Origin: Chrysemys picta bellii
Lineage: Eukaryota; Chordata; Testudines; Emydidae
DNA length: 64,000 nt
Direction of reading: 5' to 3'
NCBI RefSeq assembly: GCF_011386835.1
Contig: NC_088799.1
Span: 75,783,302-75,847,301, forward strand
Below the pieces are notes generated by a model, which saw nothing but the letters and a program-made list of their open reading frames with translations, made no database searches and had not been told where the DNA came from. A program made the translations under genes and the position numbers. This document shows, in pieces, positions 54,847 to 64,000 of the stretch (position 1 is the first letter of the stretch; the number at the start of each line of letters is the position of its first letter).

Positions 54847-55816
54847 TAGGGTGACCATACTTCCCTCTGCTGAATATGGGATGCCTGGTAAAATTACTCG
54901 TATTCAAGCGAGTTCAATGGCAATCAATCAGAACTATGCAGTACAAATATTCAAATTAACATCAAGTTGACTGAGCCCCATTAAACAGAAATACTACGTA
55001 GTTGGATTATTTTTATTTACCTTCTTATCTTTGAGGCTTTAGGGTTCACACAGGGAGGGGTGACACACACACTGCTACCCCCCCCAACACACACATGGGG
55101 AGATGTGACACACCCACCCACCCGTATCCCACTCTCACACGCGGAGGGGGGTTGGGTGACCGACTGACTGATCCTCCTTGTCCCATGCTCTCCGCCCTCC
55201 ATGCCTTCAGCAGCCACAGAGCCTGGCCAGGGAGGTGGCTCAGCAGGGGAGGGTGCCTAAGGGATGGAGCAGCCCTGAGCTCCCTGGGGACAGGACCCAG
55301 AGTGGTGGGGGTGGGGACGGGCAAAGAGGGTGCTAAGCCCCTGCCCAGAGGGTGCTGTGGAGCCTACAGGTTCGGGGTGGGAACAGGCTGGAAATCACTT
55401 CTCCCCCCACCACTCAGAGCTTAGCGTGAGGCTTTGGCACATGCAGTGCTTGGCTCCTCCAGGCCAGCAACCCGGGCCGAACGGGTCTTGGGCTTTCCCA
55501 GGGTGCCACCCCAGGCAGAGGCAGTGGAGGAAGGAAGGAACCAAGGCTGCTGGTGAGCTGAGTGCTCCGACCAGGGGCTGGTTCTCTGCTCAGCGCTGGG
55601 AGCAGGACGCTGTGGGGATATGGAGGAGCAGCGGGGCTGAGGAGGGGAAGAAGGGACAAAGCCAGAGGGGGAGCACATAAGGGGCCAATGGGTGGGCAGC
55701 AGAGGTGACACCTAACCAGCTGCTGCCTGGCACTCATCGGATGCCGCAGCTCGCAGTGTGCAGCCAGTGCCAGCTAGAAAGGGGATGGGGGGGGCAGGGC
55801 CCTGCTGCCTGAGAGC

Positions 55817-56742
55817 TAGGGTTGCCAGGCTTCCGGTTTTCAACTGCAACGCACAGTCAAAAAGGGACCCTAATGGCTACAGTCAGCACTGCTGACCAGG
55901 TTGCTAAAAGACCAGTCGGCAGCGCAGTGGGGCAAAAGCAGGCTCCCATCCCTACTCAGCTCCACGCAGCTCCCAGAAGCGGCAACATGTCCCTCTGGCT
56001 GGGGGGGCAGCCATGGGGACTCCACATGTTGCCCCCCTCCTTGAGTGCCGGCTCCTCAGTTCCCATTGGCCAGGAACTGCGGCCAATGGGAGCTGCAGGG
56101 GTTGTGCTTGTGGGTGTGAGCAGCGTGCAGAACCACCTGGCCCCTTCCGCCTAGGAGCCGAACATGCCGGCCACTTCTGGGAGCTGCCCGAGGTAAGCAC
56201 CAACTGGCCGGAGCTGGCACCCCACATCCCCTCCCGCACCCCAACCCTCTGCCTCAGCCCTGAGCTCCCTCCCACACCCAAACTCCCTCCCAGAGCCTGC
56301 ACCCCAACTCCCTGCCCCAGATCAGAACCCCCTCCCACACCCAAACTCCCTCCCAGAGCCTGCAGCCCACATCCCCTTCCCACACCCCAACCTTCTGTCC
56401 CAGTCCTGAGCCCCCTCCTGCACCCAAATTTCCTCCCATAACCCTCACCCCCTCTGATGCCCCAACCTCCTGTCCCTTCCCTGAGCCCCCTCCCACACAC
56501 CAAACCCCTCATTTCTGGCCCTACCCTGGAGCACCCCCTCCCACACCCCAACCCTCTGCCCCAGCCTGATGAAAGTGAGTGAGCAAGCGAGGGGGAGCAT
56601 GAGCGACGAAGGGGGGGATGGAGTGAGCAGGGGTGGGGCCTCAGAGAAGGGGTGGGGTGGGGCCTCGGGGAAGGGGCAGGGGCGGGGCAGGGAGCGGGGC
56701 AAAGGTGTTCAGTTTTGTGCGATTAGAAAGTTGGCAATCCTA
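55817..56742. mobile_element. hAT element nested in hAT, perfect target duplication
   Basis: TAGGGTTGCCAGGCTTCCGG at the left and, reversed, TAGGATTGCCAACTTTCTAA at the right. CTGAGAGC flanks both sides exactly (55809-55816, 56743-56750). The left arm holds CCATTGGCCAGGAACTGCGG and CCAATGGGAGCTGC, an internal inverted pair. A C-rich minisatellite of ACCCAAACTCCCTCCCAGAG-type units spans about 56225-56560. Confidence 0.92.
56225..56560. repeat. C-rich minisatellite inside the hAT
   Basis: Imperfect repeats built on CACCCCAACCCTCTGCC and CCTCCCACACCCAAACTCCC alternate about eight times. They give long frames on both strands that are not genes. Confidence 0.8.
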
Positions 56743-57067
56743 CTGAGAGCCCACACGCAGTGGGGGCTTTGCTGAGAGACTGGCAGGGGGAGCGGCCCAG
56801 CCCCACACACTGCAGCTTCGCTTCACCACCAACCCTGCACACCCATCCCCATCATCAGTCACTGGACTGCCCCACTCACTGCTGGTGGGCGGGCAGCTGG
56901 TGAGCAGGGATCCAGCCAGCAGCTGGACCCACCGGTACTCATGGCGGGGAGGCAGAAAATATGGGACAATTTGCCCACTTTTAAGAAAATGTTGGGACAT
57001 CTGCAGGAGGGCTTAAAAATTGGACTGTCCCATTAAAAATGGGACATCTGGTCACCCTACCACTAAC

Positions 57068-57656
57068 AGCTAAGAGAGATGAGGAACAGTTGGCAAGTTT
57101 TATCCACCACCAATCAAAGCTGAATTGTGACAAATACATTCTTTTAGCTATTGGTACTATTTCTACCACCAGCCTTCTTCCCAAAGGCCCAACCCTGAAT
57201 CCTTGTGACTCCAAAACTGAAATCAGTGGCAGCTTGAACACTCAGGGACTGCCAGACTGAGCCTTGATGTTGCAGTTTCATGACTAGGTGTAAAATACTC
57301 ATCAAAGTGGACTCTAACTACACCAGTTTGTATAATGTGGGTATGGGATCATACTGAATGAATATATTTAAAAGTTTTATATACCATTAGCAATTATCTG
57401 AGCCATATAGTCACTCGTGCATTTGGAAAGGTATTTTATTGTTTATTACAATTAAAGAGAATAAAACACCTTAACTGACATAATTTTATTTTAATTTTCA
57501 GGAAAGCAGAAGTAACAAGACAGTTAGTAGACAGACTCTTCTGTACTCTCCATGGCACTCATAAGAATTACAGCAGGTGTCTGTGATTCACATTTTCATC
57601 TTTTTTAAAGAACAGAGAGAAAAAACTTGGATCACAGCAGTGGAGAAGGTACTCAC
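57068..57656. other. unassigned DNA
   Basis: Nothing recognised; the minus frame 56981-57241 overlaps the hAT border. Confidence 0.5.
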
Positions 57657-57743
57657 CTCGGCTGCCTCTCTTGTACATGTTTGGTTCTTTTGACTCCCCT
57701 ATCCAGCTGAACTCTGTAGGCATAGAAACAGGCCTCAAGTCAC
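57657..57743 (-). CDS. candidate 87-bp internal exon of an unidentified host gene
   Basis: On the minus strand, an acceptor (GATTGTTTCCAG, AG at 57745-57744) and the consensus donor GTGAGT (57656-57651) bracket 87 bases. The open frame starts and ends in phase 1, so the exon is symmetrical and could be skipped without a frame change. The peptide between the split codons is DLRPVSMPTEFSWIGESKEP then NMYKRGSR, with split glycine codons possible at each side. It lies in no recognised repeat. I do not recognise the protein. It could belong to the same gene as 40225-40470, but that exon is phase 0/0, so at least one further exon would be needed between them. Confidence 0.55.
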
Positions 57744-58920
57744 CTGGAAACAATCAAAGAACCAATTTAATTTTTGCAACTCATTAATAAAGGGTTGTTG
57801 TATGGTAGAATAATTAATGCCTGTAAACTGGTTAGAAAAATCGCCCTCCAGTGTAATGCCTTTTATTAGCATCCATTTATTAAGGTTACAGCTCCCTGAA
57901 GCTTTTAAATATTAGGGGTCAGATTCTGCTTTTTGTTACGATGGTTTAAATGTAAACTCCACTGATTTCAGTGCAGTTATTCCTTATTGTAATTGAGATT
58001 AGAGTTTTGCTGCATAGCTATCTCCTGCAAGAGAGTTCCCAGCTCAGCAAGTCGATGATTTTGGATGGAAGAAAAACGCTTTCTGACATGGTTAACATGC
58101 TTTGATAAAATTAGAAATGTCACTGATTCACCCACAATAATTCAGAACTCTCAGTCTAAAAATAGTAACATCGGTCTTGTAACATATATCTGACTCTGAA
58201 AGTTACATGCTGGCTGATGTGGGCATCTTTTACCCACATAGAAAGTGGACTAACTGCAAACTCCATGAGGAAAACAAAGGACACCTTGTGAAAAACAGAG
58301 GTTCAGAAATGATGGTTTCCACTATTCTTACCTTTACTGTAATATCTACATTATAACCATGCTGAGTGAACCTGTAGGCCTCATTCTATACTATGGAACC
58401 AGTAGTAGTTATGGTAGCAAGGCCATTAAACTAGGAATACTGACTACAGGGGATAATCTTTTTTAACCTTGATTATCATCAGTGAACACACAGAACCACC
58501 CTCTAGATCATGAGTCAACTCCTGTCTGAAATATTCATCCAAAAAAAGCATTCCAAAAGCCAAGCTGAGTCTAGTTCTGTGGTCTGCTTGTTTCGGAATC
58601 AAGTTATTTTCTGAAACATTAAACATTGCCCAACAATCTTGTTCCTAAAATAATCACATATCTGAAAACACTATGCATAAAAGTTTCTTTTCTTGTTTCC
58701 AATAGCTCATTTCCTCAATTCTACTGTTCATTACTGAAAAAAAGCACTTATGATGCATAGCTACTGTACTGATGGATGAACGGACTTTGTTATTTACGGA
58801 TATGTGAAACATCTTCACTGAGTGTTCTATCTTAACTAAGCTGGCACTAATTTATAATATTACTACATACATAGATTATTTTTATAATAAGATTTCTTTC
58901 ATAATAATCCTGTCCTATAA
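57744..58920. other. unassigned DNA with one weak foldback fragment
   Basis: 57913-58010 (GGGGTCAGATTCTGC, ACTGATTTCAGTGCAG) resembles the 15095 foldback family. Nothing else recognised; minus frame 58444-58626 has no domain. Confidence 0.5.
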
Positions 58921-59048
58921 ATAATAAGATACTATTTACCTTGCTCCATTGTTCTAATGGCACTTTTCCTTAACCATCATATGTTAAAATGATGGTTAAG
59001 GAAAAGTGCCATTAGAACAATGAAGCAAGGTAAATAGTATCTTATTAT
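58921..59048. repeat. near-perfect 60-bp inverted repeat (hairpin)
   Basis: The left arm 58921-58980 and right arm 58989-59048 are reverse complements over 60 bases with a single mismatch (C in the left arm, T on the pairing strand). They are separated by the 8-base spacer ATGTTAAA. Arms begin ATAATAAGATACTATTTACC and centre on CTTAACCATCAT. No recognised transposon terminus or clear target duplication is present. Confidence 0.95.
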
Positions 59049-59095
59049 AATTATATATATAATATATATATAATTATATATATATAATTATAATA
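59049..59095. repeat. AT-rich palindromic microsatellite
   Basis: TA-alternating sequence with AATTATATATATA units, itself nearly self-complementary, immediately after the inverted repeat. Confidence 0.85.
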
Positions 59096-59597
59096 AAAGG
59101 CATTTTTAGTATTTCTTATTTGGATTTTCCTTAACTTGGATTTTGCCTCTATTATATTTCTTTAAATACCTTTGGTTTCAGTTTTATGTATAATGCCTTT
59201 CAACATTTGTAAAGACTGGATTGGGCACTGCACCTTAGAAGAACTGAACAAGATTAAGAAGATTGTCCATCAAAATTAATTACAATGATACAGGTAGGCC
59301 AAACTTGACAGCAAGCTTTAGATTTTGTAGCAATAAACTTTTACAATACTCAGGATCAATAAAAATCCTTCTGTGAAGTTAAAAGAAATCATTCTAACTG
59401 CAAACATTTAAAAAAAAAAATCATTCTCTTCCAGGGTTTGCAACCCAAACACAGCAGCACTATGCTAAGTGCATAAGATCCCGAAAGTAAAATGGACTAG
59501 AAACTGATTAATAATAACTATGAATGCAGTGTCAAACTTGTGTGATAATGCTTTATATTAATTATTTCTTATCTAGTACCATATGTCACGGGTAGTC
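59096..59597. other. unassigned DNA
   Basis: Nothing recognised. Confidence 0.5.
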
Positions 59598-60480
59598 CTC
59601 CAGTGCAGGGGCGGTGAGTTATATGGGCCCGTGGTACCCAGGCTCCAGCAAATTCAGGGCCCGGTGGGGCACAGCTTCATCAATGTTCAGGGCTGTCTCT
59701 CTCCCCCGGGCCCACCTGCCGATCCCGCGCACTTCCCCCGACCAGCCCTGCCTGCCCTGGGCAGCAGGCAGCTGCCTCCTGCAGCTCCACGCTGCGCTCC
59801 CTCGCTGGCTGCTGCCAGTTACAACTTAGGGAGTGGCACCAGGAGCAGGCTGAGGCAGCTGCTACGCCTGCGGAGTGAGGATGGGAGGAGGTGCATGGCA
59901 GCCCTTCCCCCTCCCCCCCCCAGCAGGCAACACTGAGTCAACTCCGGGGGGTGGAAGGGGCTCATCCTGGCTGGACCTCCTGAGCAACAGCCTGGGGGGG
60001 GGGCTTGGGTGAGTGTCGTGCTGGACGGGCCCCCCTCTCTCCCCGAGCTCGTTGCTGCCAGCGGGGAGAGGGCTGAGGGGAGTCCTCCTCTCTGGACCCC
60101 CACCCCAGCCCCGGGGCAGCCTGCCTGCTGCACCCCAAACGCCTTATCCCCAGCCCAGCCCAGTGCAGAGCCCACATCCAGCACCCAAACAGCCTCCCAG
60201 AACCTACACCCAGCACCCAAACCCCCTCCCACACCCCTTCCTGCACCTCAACCCCCTGTCCCAGCCCAGAACCCGCACCCAGCACCCAAACTCCATCCCA
60301 GAGCCCGCACCCCTCCCACACCCAAACTTTGTCCCATAGCCTGAACCCCAAACCCTCTACCACACCCAAACTCCTTCCCAGAGCCTTAGGCAGGTGTGTG
60401 TGTGGGGGGCGGGGGGGCTGGGACTTGGACTTGTTCTGGGCACCACCAAAAATTATACAAACCTGCCATCCCTGCTCCAG
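59598..60480. mobile_element. GC-rich hAT-type MITE
   Basis: CTCCAGTGCAGGGGCGGTGA and, reversed, CTGGAGCAGGGATGGCAGGT are probable ends. Flanks GGGTAGTC and GGGTAGAT (59590-59597, 60481-60488) match at six of eight. GGGCCCGTGGTACCCAGG and GGGCACCACC near the ends are loosely inverted. A CCCAGCACCCAAAC-type minisatellite spans about 60170-60390. Frames on both strands are artefacts of this composition. Confidence 0.65.
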
Positions 60481-60488
60481 GGGTAGAT

Positions 60489-60799
60489 CTAACTTTCATA
60501 AACAGACTCACATGTACCTCACTTTTCAAGGGTTAAACAAAAGTTTTATTGATCCTTCCGTGAGATGGAAAAGGATGTGCACAAAACATTGCAAACACAA
60601 AGCCACAGTCAAAATTGCTGTTTTTCAGACCGAGTCTTCAGCATGCTCTCCTCACAGGTTTTGCCCCAATACATGGATCTTAGCATTCAGGTTCAGGCCA
60701 CCTGAAGCTTCCAGTGTTTAAATTACCGACACTCAAACCCAGGAACTATTTTTAATGGCCCATCTCCTGTTCTGACTGGTCCCAGATTCTGCCTTTTTA
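60489..60799. other. unassigned DNA
   Basis: A minus-strand AATAAA-like signal is near 60547. A retroelement end is possible but unsupported. Confidence 0.4.
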
Positions 60800-60895
60800 A
60801 CAACTTAATCCAATAAAAAATATTACCTCACCCACCTTGTCTCTCTAATATCCTGGGATCAACATGGCTACCACAACACTGCAAAAGTAAATCAG
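60800..60895 (+). mobile_element. possible Penelope-like element tail, second family
   Basis: TTACCTCACCCACCTTGTCT, CTCTAATATCCTGGGATCAA and ACATGGCTACCACAACACTG resemble a sauropsid Penelope tail known to me. The final ACATGGCTACCAC parallels ACACGGCTACCAC in the tail at 20665-20822. No hammerhead core is seen. Confidence 0.45.
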
Positions 60896-63346
60896 GACAA
60901 TTATCCCCTGAGTTTTCTGCCTAATTGTTGTGAAGGCAATCCAACGGATTCCCAGGTGTCAGCACTCTCTGCTGCTCTGCTCAGCTGAAAGGAAGAATGC
61001 ATGAAAGGAACTAGAATAAAAAAATGCTGCAGCATACACAAATATAATAGGGTGAGGGGAAGACAAAACAAGACAATCTTTTCATACTCTATTTGTATCA
61101 CATTCAGTCCCTTAATCATTCCACAACACAAGAGTCTTATAAACTACAGAAACCTCCTGTAATGGATCCAACCCCACAAAGCACCAGATAACTCTCTCAC
61201 AATGTGCATGTACTTTACAATACTGATAGAGACAGATTGTAATTTCTTAGGCGCAGGCAAGCTAAATTAAAATGAGGATCCCTATATATTCTCCCAATAA
61301 CATAATTTCTTTCCTTTTTGTTTTTTTCTTTCCTCTCCACACTTATCATTTCTCATTGTATTATCTTTGCCACATGAGACTGTAAATATCGTAGGGCGGA
61401 CCTTATTCTCTTTAATATCTATATAGCACCCATAAAAATATTCAAATAATAATGTTGATTTGTAGAACATAAAACCACAGATCTGCTCATTTCTACTTGT
61501 GTATAAACTTTGTCCGATATGGTCTCTCAGCTTTCACTAAATATAAGTTATTTAGACTTGGAGAGAATGCGAAAGAGGAAAGGACTATGACCTTCCAATT
61601 TATTGCTGAGCAAGCCCATGCTGAGATTTGGAGAGCATTAGTGCCAACCAGCACAGAGCAAACAGCATAAAAGACAGGAACTTGTGATGGGAGACAAAAC
61701 ACAGCCCAAACAAAACAAATTGCTGATTTTGCATACTAATTCTCATAATACAAAGCTCTGCTCCAAACACAAGCAAAAACTGTCAACGTGTACAAAAAAA
61801 AGTCATGCTGAAATGTTCTCTGAATACCAGGAGTCAATACTGGATTGATAGCAATCCTAGCTATGACTTTAAAAAGGCTTCACTTATTTATCTTATGTGT
61901 ATCAGCCAACATTAGTATTAGACATTCACAAAGGAGCCAGGGCACTGCTCTGCAGTTAAAAATAAAATCAGACATTTCCTGATTTAGACAGGACACCAGG
62001 CTGCTGTATGAAGGATCTGATTGTTCCTTAGATAGCTTTTAAAATGGAACCGGACAATTCTTAGTTTAATTTTCTCTCCTCTTCCTTCCAAATACATACC
62101 TACTCCCTTTTAATGGACTTTAGGAGTCTCAGACATTTTGCATTTAACAGTTTCGCCAGGAGGAAGGAGTTGGATATAGATCTGTTCTGGTAAACAAGTC
62201 ATGAGTAGGGTTCAGAGTCAGGAGTACAGAAATATTATGAAATTTGGAGTCAAAATGGAAGAAATTTCACCATGCCAACTGTTATCAGAAGATTTTTATC
62301 ATCTTGAGCTAAAATTTTATGAGAAGGTTTGTTTATATGAGATTCTGGGGAAATGTTATGCAGAATTATTAGACAGATCCCTTCTGGTTTTGGATCTGAA
62401 CTGGTACCAAAACTGTAGCGATGGTTTTGTATCAGGACTCTTGTCTGAAATTGTAAGGGGTTCAGATCTAGTGATTTTGGCTTATCCCTTATTTATAAAA
62501 GAACTGTAAAACTAAATTGTTACTTCAAGGATATACAATGTGGGTTTAAACAAAATGAAATTTAAATTTAAACTACAGATGGAAAAAGTGATACTTATCA
62601 TTTTGTCAGATTACAGTTGTTTTGCACAACTCAAATAGAAAGATTTTTAAAATATTTAACTTTTATACTAGAATTCTCACGTCAGATAAAATGCATTGGG
62701 AAAAAATCTGTACTTAAAGATGATTAAAATTGTGAGACATACTCTCCCCATAAAAAGGACATTTACCTATTGAAAAAATCCTCCAGTAATGATGTAGAAT
62801 AGGATATAAACTGACAGTGTAAAAGGACATGCTCTGCTATAGCTGATTCTCAAATCATGACAAATAATACAAGTAAAAACAATTACATGCTCATGCTTCT
62901 GAGTCACATAATTACAGATTTTTGTTTATGGGGCAAAAAGCATAGCAAATTACTATAAAACGGCCACATTTTTACCTAGGTTAAATCTCCTATTTGGTAT
63001 GGGTGGCATACCAGCTTACAACATAAAAATGGCCCTATGCAGAAGATCTGCAAAAGAGGCCTGGATTGTCCTCTCCTATGGGGAAAACCTCTCCTGAAAA
63101 TGCAAGGTTGAATTTTGAGTTTCTTTCCAGTTTATACATTGAGGGGCAGTTGTTTCTGACCTTTTGTTGGATGAAACAACTGTGGCTGGGAAGCCATGAA
63201 AATCCTTAAGTTCCATAGTGAAGCCAGGCTTCTATCCGGAAGATTCTGGGATGGAGCAGTATTGCCATAATCTCTCTCTGATTCGAATACATTTGGTTTA
63301 CTCTTAATTCCAAGAGAGTTATAAAAAGGACATAAATGGACATTCA
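60896..63346. other. unassigned DNA
   Basis: 2.4 kb without recognised genes or repeats. Frame 62201-62509 (102 codons) has no domain or flanking splice signals. Confidence 0.5.
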
Positions 63347-63954
63347 TAGGGATACCATATTTAAAAAATAAAAAAAGAGGACACTCCATGGGCCCTGGCC
63401 CCGCCCCTTTCCCACCCTGGCCCCGCCCCAACGCCGCCCCTTCCCCAAAGTCCCCGCCCTAACTCCCCCTCCTCCCTCCTAGCCACGCAAAAAGGGCTGC
63501 CCGAGCGCTGCCAACTTCACAGTTTGCTGGGCAGCCTCCAGACCCTGCTCCCCCGGCCGGCGCTTCCCCAGCGCAGCTGGAGCCCGGGAGGGGAAGTGCC
63601 CAGCTAGGGGCGCAGGGTCTGGAGGCTGCCCAGCAAACTGTGAAGCCGGTAGCGCTCGGGCTTCGGGCAGCCCCCATGCCTCCGGACCCTGCTCCCCCGG
63701 CTGGGCACTTCCCCTACCGGGCTCCGGCTGCTGTGCTCCTCCCCTGACTCTTCGGCTCTGTTTAAGAGCCGAGCCCCCTTGCCTCCGGACCCTGCGCCCC
63801 CAGAGCAGAGCAGCAGGAGCCCGGGAGGGGAAGTGCCCGGCCGGTATTTTTCCCGAACATGTTAGGCTTTTTGGCAATTCCCCCCCCCCGGACGGGGGTT
63901 TGATTACCAAAAAGCTGGACATGTCTGGGAAAAAACGGACGTATGGTAACCCTA
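63347..63954. mobile_element. GC-rich hAT element with internal palindrome
   Basis: TAGGGATACCATATTTAAAA and, reversed, TAGGGTTACCATACGTCCGT are the ends. GACATTCA flanks both sides exactly (63339-63346, 63955-63962). Inside, GGGCTGCCCGAGCGCTGCCA...CCAGACCCTGC (63494-63548) is inverted at 63612-63673. AGGACACT, GGACATGTC and a C10 run are near the right end. 608 bp; frames on the minus strand (63459-63959) are not genes. Confidence 0.92.
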
Positions 63955-64000
63955 GACATTCAGGACCATGGGCCAGATCTGCTCTGGCCCCTTTGTGTCA

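Larger units (their letters stand above)
54847..57059. mobile_element. GC-rich hAT element (TAGGGTGACC ends) hosting a second hAT
   Basis: TAGGGTGACCATACTTCCCT at the left and, reversed, TAGGGTGACCAGATGTCCCA at the right. Flanks GCACTAAC and CCACTAAC (54839-54846, 57060-57067) match at seven of eight. GGGACAATTTGCCC and GGGACATCTGG repeat near the right end. Many frames on both strands (55017-57000) are GC-rich chance frames; none shows a transposase motif. The inner hAT is at 55817-56742. Confidence 0.85.

Noticed and set aside
55017..56702. Several frames of 80-199 codons
   Set aside because: All fall in the nested hAT elements and their C-rich minisatellite; no domain and similar length on both strands.
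62201..62509. 102-codon plus-strand frame
   Set aside because: No recognised domain, no repeat similarity and no convincing splice or promoter context. Left unassigned.
63479..63922. 147-codon minus-strand frame
   Set aside because: Inside a GC-rich hAT element with perfect target duplications; the repeated peptide segments mirror the DNA palindrome.
1..64000. CRISPR arrays, operons, rRNA or functional tRNA genes
   Set aside because: No regularly spaced direct repeats, no gene clusters with ribosome-binding sites and no complete cloverleaf were seen. The sequence is eukaryotic.

Overview
The window looks like ordinary non-coding genomic DNA from an amniote, most probably a cryptodiran turtle. 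It is AT-rich, has no dense prokaryote-like gene array, and is filled with sauropsid repeats: CR1 LINEs ending in TCTATGA-type tails, L2- and L1-clade LINEs, a DIRS-like element, Penelope-like 3' tails, many hAT and Harbinger elements, and one tRNA-derived SINE of the kind I associate with turtles. The turtle assignment comes from memory of repeat families, not from a database search. Nearly all short open reading frames are pieces of transposable elements or chance frames in GC-rich repeats.

The only non-repeat coding signals are two short candidate exons on the minus strand, 40225-40470 (82 codons) and 57657-57743 (29 codons). Each has a usable acceptor and a strong donor, and neither lies in a recognisable repeat. 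They could belong to one large minus-strand gene with introns of many kilobases. I cannot name that gene, and the splice phases of the two exons do not join directly.

Layout. 1-868: end of an LTR. 869-5040: AT-rich DNA with MITEs and a Penelope tail. 5040-8990: minus-strand L2 LINE interrupted by CR1 copies. 8990-19420: mostly unassigned, with a 390-bp hAT element and a 1.6-kb foldback hAT. 19420-24360: minus-strand L1 invaded by a Penelope tail, a CR1 and a SINE. 24360-32150: unassigned DNA with hAT, CR1 and nested MITE copies. 32580-36460: minus-strand DIRS-like element invaded by a Tigger-like element. 36660-43780: CR1 fragments, hAT and Harbinger MITEs and the first candidate exon. 43784-48873: a nearly complete Harbinger transposon. 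49230-54195: MITEs, a second LTR and a CR1 carrying a strange GC-rich tandem insert. 54847-57059: hAT within hAT. 57657-59100: second candidate exon and an almost perfect 60-bp inverted repeat. 59598-63954: GC-rich hAT MITEs separated by unassigned sequence.

The most complete genetic unit is the Harbinger element. Two convergent genes sit between matching termini and TAA target duplications: a Myb/SANT-like DNA-binding protein in two exons and a DD35E transposase. In this family the two proteins act together, one binding DNA and the other cutting it. Here the DNA-binding gene reads open, while the transposase is broken by one in-frame stop and by an 814-bp solo LTR. Nested insertions with clear target-site duplications give a partial insertion order at several loci.
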